Assembly: GCA_963724535.1 (NCBI GenBank)
Contig: CAVRVD010000013.1
Coordinates: forward strand, 1 to 64,000
Direction: 5' to 3'
DNA from: JADJPO01 sp963724535
GTDB lineage: Bacteria > Actinomycetota > Actinomycetes > Actinomycetales > Kineosporiaceae
Length of the DNA stretch: 64,000 nucleotides
Shown here: positions 1 through 9,177 of the stretch, one piece after another
Layout: the number at the start of each line of letters is the position of its first letter
How positions within the stretch are numbered: position 1 is the stretch's first letter
Program-made: the position numbers and the translations under genes
Notes under the pieces: generated by a model
The model's database searches: none
Seen by the model: only the letters and a program-made list of their open reading frames with translations
What the model was told of the DNA's origin: nothing

Positions 1-246
1 CTCGACAACGACTGGATCATGATGGACGGGCGGCCCTACTTCGTCGCCGGCTACACCTCAGCCGGCTTGCCCTACGGCATCTTCCACGACGAGATGCACG
101 ACCTCGACCTCGACCACGACCCGGACGACCGGCCGTCCCCACCCGACCTCTACCCCTGCGGGCCACACGACGATGACCGAACCGGGACGTCCCGCCCACC
201 CGAAGCCACCCTCCATGACGAGGCATCCCATCCCCCACCGTTCTAA
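1..246 (+). CDS. C-terminal part of a hypothetical protein
   Basis: The reading frame is already open at base 1 and stops at 246, so only the last 81 residues are present and the start lies outside the window. The segment starting DNDWIMMDGRPYF, followed by GYTSAGLPYG, resembles small actinobacterial proteins of unknown function. The rest is acidic and rich in His, Asp and Pro. It ends 66 bp before the next gene. No function can be assigned. Confidence 0.5.
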   Translation, partial: LDNDWIMMDGRPYFVAGYTSAGLPYGIFHDEMHDLDLDHDPDDRPSPPDLYPCGPHDDDRTGTSRPPEATLHDEASHPPPF

Positions 247-299
247 CGGCGGCAATTCAGTGTGCGTCCCTCGCCCTGGCGACCGGCTGGTCGTCTAGC

Positions 300-305
300 T
301 ATACT
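300..305 (+). promoter_or_regulatory. Candidate -10 hexamer of the relBE-type operon
   Basis: A TATACT hexamer ends 7 bases before the ATG at 313. There is no room for a Shine-Dalgarno site, so the transcript would be leaderless or nearly so, which is common in actinobacteria. No convincing -35 box is visible. Confidence 0.4.
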
Positions 306-312
306 TCTGGCT

Positions 313-597
313 ATGTCAGCGTCTGAGCAGATGCCACTGGCGGATGTGAAGAACCGCCTGTCCGAGGTCGTGGAGCGCCTGGAGCGCGAGCACGGCCGAG
401 TCGTGATCACCAAGCACGGGCGCCCGGCCGCAGTGGTCTTGAGCTTCGAGGACCTGGAGTCCCTGGAGGAGACCCTGGACGTGATGGACAGCGCGTCCCT
501 GCTGGCGGACATCCGCGAGGCACTGGCAGAGCTGGACACCACCGGCGCAGCAACCCTGACCAAGGACGAAGCCCTGCGGTTGATCACTGATCGATGA
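313..597 (+). CDS. Antitoxin, Phd/YefM family
   Basis: This 94-residue protein has the Phd/YefM fold signature at its N-terminus: LADVKNRLSEVVER, then VVITKHGRPAAVVLS near residues 33-48, where DNA is bound. The C-terminal acidic part would neutralise the toxin. The ATG at 313 was chosen because the Phd domain starts there and a -10 hexamer sits just upstream; an upstream in-frame ATG adds only unrelated residues. Its stop overlaps the next start (ATGA at 594-597), the usual coupling of antitoxin and toxin. Families of this kind repress their own promoter. Confidence 0.85.
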   Translation: MSASEQMPLADVKNRLSEVVERLEREHGRVVITKHGRPAAVVLSFEDLESLEETLDVMDSASLLADIREALAELDTTGAATLTKDEALRLITDR

Positions 598-893
598 GTA
601 CGGAGCAGTTCGCGATCGCGTGGACGGCGCCGGCTCGGCGTGCGTTGATCCGGATGCCGGAGAAGGTGTCGGCCGCAGTGGTGGAATTCCTGTACGGCTC
701 CCTGGCGGCCAACCCCCACCGGGTGGGCAAGCCGCTCAAACTCGGCCTGGAGGGCCTGCACAGCGCCCGTCGAGGCGACTATCGCGTCATCTACCGCATC
801 AACGACACAGACCACCGCGTCGATGTGCTCGCCATCGAACACCGCTCCGACGTCTACCGACTACGCAAGGCGCCCCGACCGCGACGGCCGTGA
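594..893 (+). CDS. Toxin, RelE/ParE family
   Basis: This 99-residue protein is a RelE-type mRNA interferase. It contains the conserved core ending in LHSARRGDYRVIYRIND and then VDVLAIEHRSDVY, the classic RelE beta-sheet and C-terminal motif. The basic residues that contact ribosome-bound mRNA are retained and length is normal, so it appears intact. It is translated from the ATGA overlap with the antitoxin gene. The following 330 bp (894-1223) hold no supported gene. Confidence 0.87.
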   Translation: MSTEQFAIAWTAPARRALIRMPEKVSAAVVEFLYGSLAANPHRVGKPLKLGLEGLHSARRGDYRVIYRINDTDHRVDVLAIEHRSDVYRLRKAPRPRRP

Positions 894-1223
894 CCCGGCG
901 GCTGGCGGCGGCGACCAGGCCCGGGAGCCGAGCGCCGAGCACGCTCAGCAGCCTTATCGTGCGTCGCGCACGGACAGCGGCATTTCCGGATGTGGGTCAT
1001 GGGGTTTGCGGACTCGGGCCCAGCGATACGTTTGATTGGAGTTCTTTCGGCCAGTGGCAGTGAGGATGATGCATCGGGTAGGCGGCGATACATGGGTTCT
1101 ACCCAGGTTCTACCCGGGAGGTCGCGTGATCATCTGACCCTTCCGAGAGGGTTCCGCGGTTCAGGCCCAACGGTCGGGTGGCGCGACTTGCTCCCTGGCG
1201 ATGACTCGGCGTATGAGAAGGCC

Positions 1224-1607
1224 ATGGAGCGACCACCTGGGGTGCCGGCATCGTTCGACGTCCGCACGATCGTCTACCTGCGGCGCGGGACCAAACCTCC
1301 CGATCTGGCTGAGGAGGAGTCCACGGCGCTGCATCACGCCCACTTGGCCTACCTTGCGGACTTGGGCCGGCGGGGCATCATCGCCGCCAACGGTCCGCTG
1401 CTGGACCAGTCCGACGAGACGATGCGCGGCATGTCCGTCTACACCGTCGATGCTACGGAGGCGCGGCGCCTGGCCGAGCAGGACCCCGCGGTTCGCGCCG
1501 GACGATTCCGCGTCGACGTGGCCCGCTGGGCTGTTGCCGCCGACCGGATCGCCTTTCCGGAGAACGACGGTCCGGTGGGCGCCCGGGTTCGGTTTCGGGA
1601 CCTCTGA
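1224..1607 (+). CDS. YciI-related domain protein
   Basis: About 127 residues of a YCII-like alpha-beta barrel: a strand FDVRTIVYLRRG, a helix with ALHHAHLAYLADLGRRG, a strand IIAANGPLL, and a C-terminal AEQDPAVRAGRFRVDVARW. Family members are small dimeric proteins of largely unknown function, some with a catalytic-like His; the H-H-x-H cluster near residues 40-45 may be that site. The ATG at 1224 starts just before the domain; the frame is open further upstream (ATG at 990) but that extension looks non-coding. No operon partner is seen. Confidence 0.65.
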   Translation: MERPPGVPASFDVRTIVYLRRGTKPPDLAEEESTALHHAHLAYLADLGRRGIIAANGPLLDQSDETMRGMSVYTVDATEARRLAEQDPAVRAGRFRVDVARWAVAADRIAFPENDGPVGARVRFRDL

Positions 1608-1668
1608 GCGCGCACGCCGAGCGGCAGAAGCGTAGGGCCGCGCTACAGGGTCCCGTCATTGTCGTGTT

Positions 1669-1830
1669 TCAGCTGGTCAGCAGTGTGATGATCTTGTCGG
1701 GGTGGGCTTGGTGGTGGCGTAGGGCGGCGGCGATGTTCTTGGCGCCGGCGAGGCGGAGCAGGCTGATCGAGGCGTTTCTGAGGCCAGGACACCACTGCGG
1801 CGAGCAGTTCCACACGCCGCGGCCCCCTTG
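1669..1830 (-). pseudogene. ISAs1-type transposase, C-terminal remnant
   Basis: The minus strand encodes only the last ~50 residues of a transposase. The tail RNASISLLRLAGAKNIAAAL followed by RHHQAHPDKIITLL matches the conserved C-terminus of ISAs1-family DDE transposases. The rest of the gene and the element ends are missing. It lies between the YciI-like gene and the interrupted DUF4386 gene. Confidence 0.55.
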
Positions 1831-2076
1831 TTGATCATGGGCGGCTGTTCGGCCGAGGACCATCATCACGTCTGTGGCGGCGCCCGCGGGTGTATGCCGG
1901 AGATCTCGGAGTCGGCCACCGAGGCCGCGAGGGGATCACGATGTCCTTCGAGATCACTGACCGCGTCGCTCCTGTTCGGCTTGCCAGGATCACTGGTGGC
2001 CTCTACCTGTTGTTCATCGTGTCGTCCGTGCTGGCCGACGTCTTCGGGCACATCGGCCTCGGGGACACGGCGCAGG

Positions 2077-2080
2077 TCTA
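2077..2080. repeat. Target-site duplication TCTA, left copy
   Basis: TCTA at 2077-2080 is repeated at 3806-3809 directly outside the element's two ends. Four-base duplications are typical of IS1380-family insertion. Confidence 0.75.
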
Positions 2081-3805
2081 CCTCGGCTATTCATGAGGGT
2101 GCCCGGATAGGTTGATCAACTACGCGAAAAGGTGCCCCTGACCTGGGATAATGGGACTTGTCGAAGGTCCAGTATCCGCAGCGGAGGGAGCACCTTTTCA
2201 GTGTCCAAGCGTACGGGATGGGCCCGCGATCTGCGGGTGCGGGTGGCGGGCAAGGGCGTGGTCTCTCATGTCGGGTCGGCGCTGCTGCGGCTGCTCGGGG
2301 ATCGGGTCGGTTTGACCGACCGGCTGTCGAAGGCGTTGCAGGTCCGCGGCTTCCACCCCGACATCGACCGGGGCCGGGTGCTGGCCGACCTGGCGGTGGC
2401 GGTCGCTGACGGCGCGACCGCGATCGATGACCTGCGCGTGTTGCGGGACCAGGGCGGGTTGTTCGGGCCGGTGGCGTCCACGACGACGGCGTGGCGGTGT
2501 CTGGACGAGATCGACGGGGTGCAGCTGGCCCGGATCGACCGGGCCCGGGCGAAGACCCGGGCCTGGGTGTGGCGGCAGATCGTCACCCGGCACGGGCAGA
2601 TCCCCGCCGCGAGAACGTGTTACGGCGATCTCGGCACGACGGTCGTGATCCGCCTGGACGCCTCGATCGTGATCGCCCACAGCGACAAGACCGGGGCTCG
2701 GGGGACGTTCAAGGGGACCTACGGCCACCACCCGCTCCTGGCCACGTGCGACAACACCGCAGAGCTGCTGGTGGCGCTGCTGCGCCCGGGCAACGCCGGC
2801 TCCAACACCGGCACCGACCACGTCACGGTCCTCGACGCCGCGATCGGGCAGATCCCCGCCCCGCACCGGCGCAACCTGCTGGTCACCATCGACGGCGCCG
2901 GCGCCGGCCACCAGATCGTCGACCACATCACCGCCCTGAACGCCCGCCACGGCCACCGCGTGGAGTACTCCATCGGGTTCGACCTCGACGACCGCGCCCG
3001 CACCGCGATCACCCGGTACGGCACGACCGGGTGGGAACCGGCCCTGGACGCCGACGGCCGGCCCCGCGACGACGCCCACGTCGCCGAACTGACCGGCCTG
3101 CTCCGCCACTCCGTCGGCCCCGACGGCAAGGTCACCGACCAGCTGTCCACCTGGCCGAGATGATCTGCGGGTCATCGTCCGCCGTGAACCCATCCCCGCC
3201 GGGATGCAGGTCTCCCTGTTCGAAGCCCACGACGGCCACCGCTACCAGCTCCTGGCCACCAACACGACCACCGGGCAGCTGCAACGCCTCGAAGCCCGCC
3301 ACCGTGTCCACGCCCGCGTCGAGGACGGCGTCCGCACCGCGAAAGCCACTGGCCTGCGCCGGCTCCCGTCGAAGTCGTGGGGCATCAACGAGGCCTGGTG
3401 CCAGGTCGTCGCCCTCGCCGTCGACCTGCTCGCCTGGACCCGCCACCTCACCCTGACCGGCGAGCTGGCCAAGGCCGAACCGAAGACCCTGCGCTACCGG
3501 CTGCTGCACACCGCCGCCCGGATCACCCGAGGCCAACGCCACCACTGGCTGAACATCCCACCCGACTGGCCCTGGGCCGACGACCTGGCACGCCGCCTTC
3601 ACCCGCGTGATGGCCCTGCCCGCACCGACCTGACCCGCGGCCCCGCCGCCCCACCGACCCAGGAAGGAGACCCACGACCGGCCCGTGGACCCGGCGCCCG
3701 GCGCGACCGCCGGCACCCCCGCCTACCCACAACGCCACCCACAAGATCAACTCGGCGTCAACCCATCAGGCAAGGGCACGACGCCACAGCGGCGAAAAAT
3801 CGAGG
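2081..3805 (+). mobile_element. IS1380-family insertion sequence, 1725 bp
   Basis: The left end begins CCTCGGCTATTC and the right end, read inward on the minus strand, begins CCTCGATTTTTC. These short imperfect inverted repeats are flanked by the TCTA duplication. The size fits IS1380 (about 1.7 kb, one transposase). The ends were fixed by the fact that excision restores the DUF4386 frame. The internal transposase is frameshifted, so the copy is probably not autonomous. Confidence 0.82.
2201..3633 (+). pseudogene. IS1380-family transposase with two frameshifts
   Basis: The gene starts at GTG 2201 (VSKRTGWARDLRV) after a GGAGGG site. The DDE transposase frame runs to a stop at 3161-3163 after QLSTWPR. 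Homology resumes in the +1 frame at about 3159 (DDLRVIVRREPIPAG) and continues through RVEDGVRTAKATGL. A second +1 shift at about 3594 is needed to end in AFTRVMALPAPT at 3633. The total of about 477 codons is normal for the family. Two separate single-base changes argue for decay rather than programmed frameshifting. Confidence 0.8.
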
Positions 3806-3809
3806 TCTA
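3806..3809. repeat. Target-site duplication TCTA, right copy
   Basis: This is the right-hand copy of the 4-bp duplication that flanks the IS1380-family element. The T at 3809 and the following bases rebuild the DUF4386 reading frame when the element is removed. Confidence 0.75.
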
Positions 3810-4441
3810 TGACGCGATCGCGACGCGACCCGGGGCGTTCCGGCTCGCGCTGGCTTTCGCGTTCGTGTCGACCTTCTTCTTCCTGATGGCGGCGTGGGGT
3901 CTCTACGTCCTGCTGCGTCGGGTCAACCAGGACCTCGCCCTGCTGTTCCTGCTACTTAATGCGGTCGGCGTCGCCGTCCAGTGCGCGAGCATGCTCGGAC
4001 TCGTGTCGGCCCTGTTCCTCGGCGCCCCGGGCGAGGGTCCGGCAGCCTTCGCACCACCGCAGGTGGACGCTCTGGCGCGGGGCGATATCGACGTGTACCG
4101 CTCCGGCTTCGCCATCGCTCAGTTGTTCTTCGGGACGTGGCTGTTCCCGCTCGGATACCTGGTCTTGAGGTCAGGGTTCCTGCCGCGCTTCCTGGGCGTC
4201 CTGCTCCTCCTGGACGGTGTCGGTGAGCTGGTGTGGTTCGTCCAGGCTCTGCTGTTGCCGGCGCATCCCGAGATTACGACTCCCGGGACGTTCGTGAGCC
4301 TGCTCGCCGAGGTGGGGCTGGCCCTGTGGCTCCTGGCGCGGGGTGTCAAGGACGCCGGTCCCGTCCGTGCGGGCCCGCCCGGCTCGACGGTGGCGGGGGT
4401 CGGTGACCGCGGGGTCAGCCCATGACGGGGACCCGCGCCAC

Positions 4442-4918
4442 ATGTCGTCACACCGGATCCGGGGACGCCTGCTCGGCCTGTCGCTCGCGGGCGGGCTTGC
4501 GTTCTGGGTCGTCAACCTGGCGATCTCGCTGACACCGATCGCGGCTGAGTACAGGTCCGCCCTGTCCATCGCGTACCTGCCGATGCTGCTCGAGGCGTTG
4601 CTGGGTGGACTTCTGGTCGCGCTGGGTGTGGCTTACGGGCTGCTTCGGTTCCATGAGGCGATCCCCGGCCGGAGCCCGGTCCTGAAGGCTGGGCTCCTGA
4701 GCCTCGTCGCGTTGCTCTTGGTGACGACGCTGCTCGAGGTCCCAGCCAAGTTCTTCACGCCGACGCCACACGCCATGCGCTACTTCCTCATCGGGACGGC
4801 GTTCAACGTCTTGAGGATCCTCGCGCTCGGATTGGTCGTCGGTCTGCTGTTCGGACGGCGCGATCGGTCCGGGCAACCGAGCGCCCGGCCCCTTCGGCCG
4901 TCAAGGCCGGTCCGGTGA
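4442..4918 (+). CDS. Small multi-pass membrane protein
   Basis: The product has 158 residues and four or five hydrophobic helices: LLGLSLAGGLAFWVVNLAI, YLPMLLEALLGGLLVALGVA, VLKAGLLSLVALLLVTTLL and FNVLRILALGLVVGLLFG. The tail is basic and proline-rich. It starts 16 bp after the DUF4386 stop, so the two were likely one operon before the IS insertion. The ATG at 4442 is preferred because upstream in-frame sequence is low-complexity and lies inside the previous gene. I do not recognise the family. Confidence 0.65.
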   Translation: MSSHRIRGRLLGLSLAGGLAFWVVNLAISLTPIAAEYRSALSIAYLPMLLEALLGGLLVALGVAYGLLRFHEAIPGRSPVLKAGLLSLVALLLVTTLLEVPAKFFTPTPHAMRYFLIGTAFNVLRILALGLVVGLLFGRRDRSGQPSARPLRPSRPVR

Positions 4919-5309
4919 CCTGCTGGTCGTGATCGGCGAGCCGGACGGTACGAGCGTCGGATTATCTCGCCACGACCGAGCGGTCAGCGACCAACAGGGT
5001 CGCTCTCGGTGACCGCGCAACCCGGATGGGCGAAACGAGCCGCCGCAAGAGCCGCGCGGATCGCGGCATGAGCGGGCGGTGGCGAGGAGCGCGAAGCTCG
5101 GCGGCTCTGCTCGACAACCGATGCACGATGAGCGCGTGCCGCGCTCTGCGGCGTTGTTCGGATCGGATCTTGGGCCGGGGTAGGTACGGGCGAGGAAGGT
5201 GTGTCACCAGCTGGGTGGACGGCGTCGGCTTGGCCCGATGCAAGGTCCTGTCGTTCATCAAAGGCGCCCTCTGTCGCGACCCTGAGCCGATGATGGAGAG
5301 ACTGGGCCC
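4919..5309. other. Intergenic, no supported gene
   Basis: No reading frame here shows a recognisable domain or a convincing ribosome site. The last 40 bases contain GGAGAG upstream of the ATG at 5310 and form the leader of the next gene. Confidence 0.5.
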
Positions 5310-6539
5310 ATGGCTTTGCTGGCTGATGCTGTCCTGCCGCTGATCCGCACCCGGGCAGACCTGCACCGTTGGAGCGCCTCGAACGCGCACGGGCGTCAGA
5401 TGCACGAGGGCGTGGACGTCCTGGAGGCGGCGATCCCGGGTACCGATCCGTCGCAGGTCTACGCCGTCACCCACAAGGCGCTGGTCTCCGCCGTGAAGGT
5501 GATTGCCCGTGCTGACGACTCCAGCGGAATCATCGGGGACGCCTGCCGGCGACTGTTGGCGCTACACCCGAAGGCTGCCGCGCAGGCCCGCGTCCCCGCG
5601 GGCCGGCTCGTGGACTGGATGATCACGTTCCAGTTCGACGGCGACGTCGACTACTTCGAGCTCGACCCGGTCGCCTATGCGCCAGCCCTCGGCGAGATCG
5701 GCATCGCCGCTTGCCGGGCGAAACTCGACGAACGTCGCGCGCCCCTCGCCCCGCAGCCACCCCAATCCCAGTCCTGGTCGGTGCCCGACAGGCATGAACG
5801 GTGGGTGCTGGAGTGGAACGACCGCCGGCTCGCTGTGCTCGACCATGACATCGAGGCGATCATCCGGACACACGCCAAAGACCGGAAGGTCGCGGCCTGG
5901 TTCCAGGACACCGCCGAAGCCCTCGAGGAGATCGGCGAGATGGCGCTCGCCATCGACTGGGCCCGCCGGGGCATGGACGTCGGCCCGAGCCACCAATCCC
6001 TGCAGGCCGCCGAGTTCTGGTGCCGCCTCCTGCAGCAACACCGTCCGGCCGAGTTCCTGGACGCTCGGCTGCTCACCTTTCGTCGGTGGCCGTCGTCCAC
6101 CACAGCAGCCCGGCTGCACGATGCCGCCGGCCCCGCCTGGCCCTGCCACCGCGAGGAGGTGCTCGCCGCGCTGGCGTCCAGACCGGCCGACGCCGTCCTC
6201 TTCGCGCTGCTCACCCTCAAGGACCCCCGCCTGGCATGGGATCTGGCTCACTCCCTCCAACTCGACGACGACCGTGCCTGGCACGAGCTGATCAAGGCGT
6301 ACGAGAAGATCGACCCGCTGGCCGTCCTGCCGATCCACACCAAGCTCGTGGAGAAGGATCTGGTGCAGGCGGACGCCCAGCGCTACCGGCTGGCGGCCCG
6401 CCGCCTGGTCAAGATGCGCAGGATCGCCGCTGGCACCAGCAGAGCCGCCGACGTCGACGCCTTGATCAAGGAACTTCGCGAAAACCACCGCCGCAGACCC
6501 CGGCTGCAGCAGGAATTCGACCGCGCCGGACTGCCCTGA
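5310..6539 (+). CDS. DUF6880-like helical protein
   Basis: A soluble 409-residue protein. It has the pattern seen in the region after the zinc finger of actinobacterial SWIM-domain proteins and in DUF6880: ADDSSGIIGDACRRLL, VDWMITFQFDGDVDYFELDP, DRKVAAWFQDTAEALEEIGE, FRRWPSSTTAARLH and a basic end RRPRLQQEFDRAGLP. The repeat-like helices suggest a TPR-type scaffold. No SWIM CxC-CxH motif is present, so it is either a stand-alone DUF6880 member or has lost its zinc finger. Start ATG 5310 follows GGAGAG. Function unknown. Confidence 0.65.
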   Translation: MALLADAVLPLIRTRADLHRWSASNAHGRQMHEGVDVLEAAIPGTDPSQVYAVTHKALVSAVKVIARADDSSGIIGDACRRLLALHPKAAAQARVPAGRLVDWMITFQFDGDVDYFELDPVAYAPALGEIGIAACRAKLDERRAPLAPQPPQSQSWSVPDRHERWVLEWNDRRLAVLDHDIEAIIRTHAKDRKVAAWFQDTAEALEEIGEMALAIDWARRGMDVGPSHQSLQAAEFWCRLLQQHRPAEFLDARLLTFRRWPSSTTAARLHDAAGPAWPCHREEVLAALASRPADAVLFALLTLKDPRLAWDLAHSLQLDDDRAWHELIKAYEKIDPLAVLPIHTKLVEKDLVQADAQRYRLAARRLVKMRRIAAGTSRAADVDALIKELRENHRRRPRLQQEFDRAGLP

Positions 6540-6771
6540 ACTGCATCCCAACCGACGGAATGCCCCGGCCCGAAGCGGACGACGGATCATCTCAGCCGAC
6601 GAACCCGTATGCCTGGAAGACGCCCACGCCGTCGCGCAGTCGCGTGAGCGCGCCCGGATCGGGCAGCCCTGGAAGGCCTCCGCGGCCTGTCCGAATGTTG
6701 CTCCTAGTACCCAAGCTTGAGGGCTCCTGGTCCGCCGCAAGAGCGACCAGCCGAGCAGAGAGCGGGAGGCC

Positions 6772-7227
6772 ATGGACGCGCTGGAGGCGGTGCTGAGCCG
6801 TCCCGGCGGCTTGGAGTCGATACTCGGTGAACTCATCGGTCCTGGCCTGGGGGAGTTCGCCCTGCAGCGACCGAAACTGGTGGAGCGGGAACGACGGAAG
6901 GCCCTCACGCGGCTGGCGGAGCTACGCAGCCGACCGATGGCGAACCACCGGATGCGCTGGGCCATGGCCGACGCCTACCACGGCATCGAACGAGCGCAGC
7001 TCGTCGTGGTCAACATCCGCGACGACACCGAGAAGGACACGGGCGTAGCCCTGCTCACCGAGGTGGCACGGCTACGCAACGACCGTGAGATCTTCACCGA
7101 TGTCATGGGCCCTCGCGGCAACCGAGTCCCCATCACCGCCGTCGTCGTCAACCTCACACAACCCACCGACCCGGGCACGAAGAAGGCACTCAGGCGCATC
7201 CGCCGAGTCATCACAGCGAACAGTTGA
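6772..7227 (+). CDS. Hypothetical protein
   Basis: A 151-residue soluble protein begins at ATG 6772 after a good GGGAGG site. It contains a basic central helix (VERERRKALTRLAELRSR) and a beta-rich C-terminal half with IERAQLVVVNIRDD and ITAVVVNLTQ. I do not recognise a family. It may be the C-terminal part of a larger protein, since the 230 bp upstream (6541-6771) hold no other gene. Confidence 0.45.
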   Translation: MDALEAVLSRPGGLESILGELIGPGLGEFALQRPKLVERERRKALTRLAELRSRPMANHRMRWAMADAYHGIERAQLVVVNIRDDTEKDTGVALLTEVARLRNDREIFTDVMGPRGNRVPITAVVVNLTQPTDPGTKKALRRIRRVITANS

Positions 7228-7341
7228 GAGACGACCGAGCCTCTCACCGGCCTCTTCCCATGACGGTCGCCGGATCTCCTCAGGCTTGCGGCAGCGCGCA
7301 ACTGCCGGAATCGGGACCACAGCTCAGACGGGCCGACCGGC

Positions 7342-7689
7342 TCAATCACGGGTCCAGGATGTCGGATGCTGGCCAGCAGAGACGGCCAGGTTGTCTGCAT
7401 CCAGCCGCCATCCGTTGCGCCGCGGATTGGTCGAGGCAGGGATCGCCAGGCCCGCCTTCTGCAGGGCCCTGAACGCGGCGTAGGCGTCCTCGACGGAAAC
7501 ACCGGTCCGGTTCGCGGCGCCGGTCGGGGTCAGGTAGGAGACCGAACGGGTGTTGGGTGCGGGAGGGAACTGCTCCCGCCGTCCCGGCCCGGTGACGGTG
7601 ACCATTGCCGCGAACACCTGGAGCCGGACAGGATCGACCAGCGCGGCCATCATCGTGGCCGGATCGGGTGGGCTGCTCACCCACCCCAT
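7342..7689 (-). CDS. Winged-helix transcriptional regulator, ArsR/DUF2087-like
   Basis: A 115-residue protein with PATMMAALVDPVRLQVFAAM, then a helix-turn-helix region (TPTGAANRTGVSVEDAYAAF, RALQKAGLA) and GWRLDADNLAV at the end. This matches the N-terminal DNA-binding part of DUF2087 regulators, here without the metal-binding C-terminal domain. Start is uncertain: ATG 7689 has no clear ribosome site and two Met codons at about 7653 are alternatives. No target gene is adjacent. Confidence 0.55.
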   Translation of the reverse strand: MGWVSSPPDPATMMAALVDPVRLQVFAAMVTVTGPGRREQFPPAPNTRSVSYLTPTGAANRTGVSVEDAYAAFRALQKAGLAIPASTNPRRNGWRLDADNLAVSAGQHPTSWTRD

Positions 7690-8187
7690 TCAACATCGTA
7701 GAGTCCGGCACCTCGACACGGCCTGCCTGTCAGACTCGCCGACGCGACAGCCCCAGAGACGCCACGCTCACCATCCGTCACGGATCGCCTCCGAATCGGA
7801 ATGACGTCCTTGCGGCAGAAGCGGACGGCACGGAACTCGGCATGGTCGGACGGGCCGGCGAGATGGCCCGGCCGCGGCCGGGTTGTCGACGATCTACATC
7901 CCGGATGGCAGGCGATGGGCTCGGCAGCGGCGGTTCGTCTCCACCCTCCGAATCCTTACTGACAACGGCGTCGGGCTAACACTTCGCATCGGCCGCCACG
8001 CTCTCAGCGAGCCCGGTGCTCAGCCATGAGGCGAGCGCCGTCCAGGGACAGGACCGTGCGGCCTGCAGCAGATCCACACGGCCGCGGTACACCGTTCGGA
8101 TTCGGGAAGCTGCCGGGAGCCACGGAGCGCGGACAGGGTGCGTGTCGAGCTCACCCCCGGCATCCCCGGAAGGCCTGGGAACGGGCC
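7690..8187. other. Intergenic, no supported gene
   Basis: About 500 bp between a regulator and a hydrolase that are both on the minus strand. The open frames in this stretch have no recognisable motif, and their composition looks like shadow translation. Confidence 0.5.
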
Positions 8188-8739
8188 TCACAGGAGATGG
8201 GAGGTCTTGATGATCTCGGCCTTGTAGAAGGTGTTCAGGTAGCTGAGCGCGTCGGCCTGGGCGTCGTCGTACGCGTCGGCGTACATGGGCTGGAACACAC
8301 ACGTTGCGTCGCTAGCGACCAGCACCTCGATGCCTCGGATGAAGGCGTCATACGAGGTGTGCCGGCAACAGCAGTTCGTGTGCTGCCCTACGACGATGAA
8401 TCGGGCGATGTTGTGCACCCGGCAGGTAGCGTCGAGGTCGGTCTGGGTGAAGGCCGAGTAGTACCGCTTCGGGACGACGATGTCGCCCTCCTGGGCCCGC
8501 AGCTGCGAGATGACAGCGGCGCCTTGCGAGCCGGCGAGGGCGTGCTCGCCGAAGACCTTGAACTCGAAGTCACCCTGCTGGTGGGCGTCGTTCGCGTAAA
8601 CGACCAGCCAGTCAGGCTCTCGCCGGGCCTTCTCCACGAGGCGCGCGATCGGGTCGATCACCGGGTGAGCGGCAGGATTGGCCAGCGTTCCGTCGACGAA
8701 GTCGTTGAGCATGTCCAGGACGACGACTGCTGTCTTCAT
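8188..8739 (-). CDS. Cysteine hydrolase, isochorismatase/nicotinamidase family
   Basis: The 183-residue product has the catalytic triad of the family: Asp in VVVLDMLNDF near residue 9, Lys in VVPKRYYSAF, and the nucleophilic Cys in GQHTNCCCRHTSYDAF followed by the helix that packs on it. Such enzymes hydrolyse C-N bonds of amides such as nicotinamide, or related substrates; substrate cannot be told from sequence. Start ATG at 8739 (GGAAGG seven bases upstream) fits the domain; the upstream ATG at 8775 adds unrelated residues. Confidence 0.82.
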   Translation of the reverse strand: MKTAVVVLDMLNDFVDGTLANPAAHPVIDPIARLVEKARREPDWLVVYANDAHQQGDFEFKVFGEHALAGSQGAAVISQLRAQEGDIVVPKRYYSAFTQTDLDATCRVHNIARFIVVGQHTNCCCRHTSYDAFIRGIEVLVASDATCVFQPMYADAYDDAQADALSYLNTFYKAEIIKTSHLL

Positions 8740-8952
8740 GGCAGGAGCCTTCCGTGCGTGGACCGATCGGGTCAATGGTCATTCTTGACCGCACCAGGAG
8801 CGCTCGACGACGTGCCCGAGCGCCGGTCGTCGACCCCGGCCGAGGCGGCAGGCGCAGGGCTGAAGATCAGCACAGCACTACTCCAGCAAGATCAGCACAC
8901 CGGGGCCTCCGGATCACGCCGGCGTGGGACGATGGCTCCCGGAGGAGGAGCC

Positions 8953-9177
8953 ATGACTATGCCAACGACGTTCCAGGTCGTCATCCACGCCGAGGACGAC
9001 GGCTACGTCGCCCAGTGCCTCAACGTCGACGTGGCCAGCGAGGGCGCCAGCGAGGACGAGGCCCGCGCCAACCTCCTCGAGGCCCTCCAGCTCTACTTCG
9101 ACGAACCCACCTTGGATGAGCCCATCCCGCTCGTCCGCGGAGCCCACGTCGAGGAGCTGAGCCTCAAGAGTGCCTGA
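8953..9177 (+). CDS. hicB: Antitoxin HicB, copy 1
   Basis: This 74-residue HicB has the partly folded RNase-H-like core TFQVVIHAEDDGYVAQCLNV followed by GASEDEARANLLEAL. It starts at ATG 8953 after GGAGGAG. Its end overlaps the hicA start at 9170 by eight bases, so translation is coupled. It differs from the second copy (17807-18031) at 11 of 74 residues. Upstream sequence with GATCAGCAC motifs is also shared, so the whole cassette was duplicated. The partner toxin is frameshifted. Confidence 0.85.
   Translation: MTMPTTFQVVIHAEDDGYVAQCLNVDVASEGASEDEARANLLEALQLYFDEPTLDEPIPLVRGAHVEELSLKSA

Larger units (their letters stand above)
1941..4425 (+). pseudogene. DUF4386 membrane protein, split by an insertion sequence
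   Basis: The gene starts at ATG 1941 (GAGGGG upstream) and reads MSFEITDRVAPVRLARITGG and a first membrane helix up to ...DTAQVY at 2080. A 1725-bp insertion sequence then interrupts it; the frame resumes at 3810 as DAIATRPGAFRLALAF and ends at 4425. Removing the element and one copy of the TCTA duplication restores a continuous 251-residue frame, the usual length for DUF4386 proteins, with about six membrane helices. Function of DUF4386 is unknown; two more members lie at 36.3-37.9 kb. The present gene should be null. Confidence 0.85.

Noticed and set aside
2198..3193. 331-residue minus-strand frame across the IS1380 transposase
   Set aside because: Composition is Val/Gly/Asp-rich with no motif, and it mirrors the codon structure of the plus-strand transposase.
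3150..3210. Programmed +1 frameshift in the IS1380 transposase
   Set aside because: A second shift is needed near 3594, and there is no slippery motif or known recoding in this family. Decay or read error is simpler.
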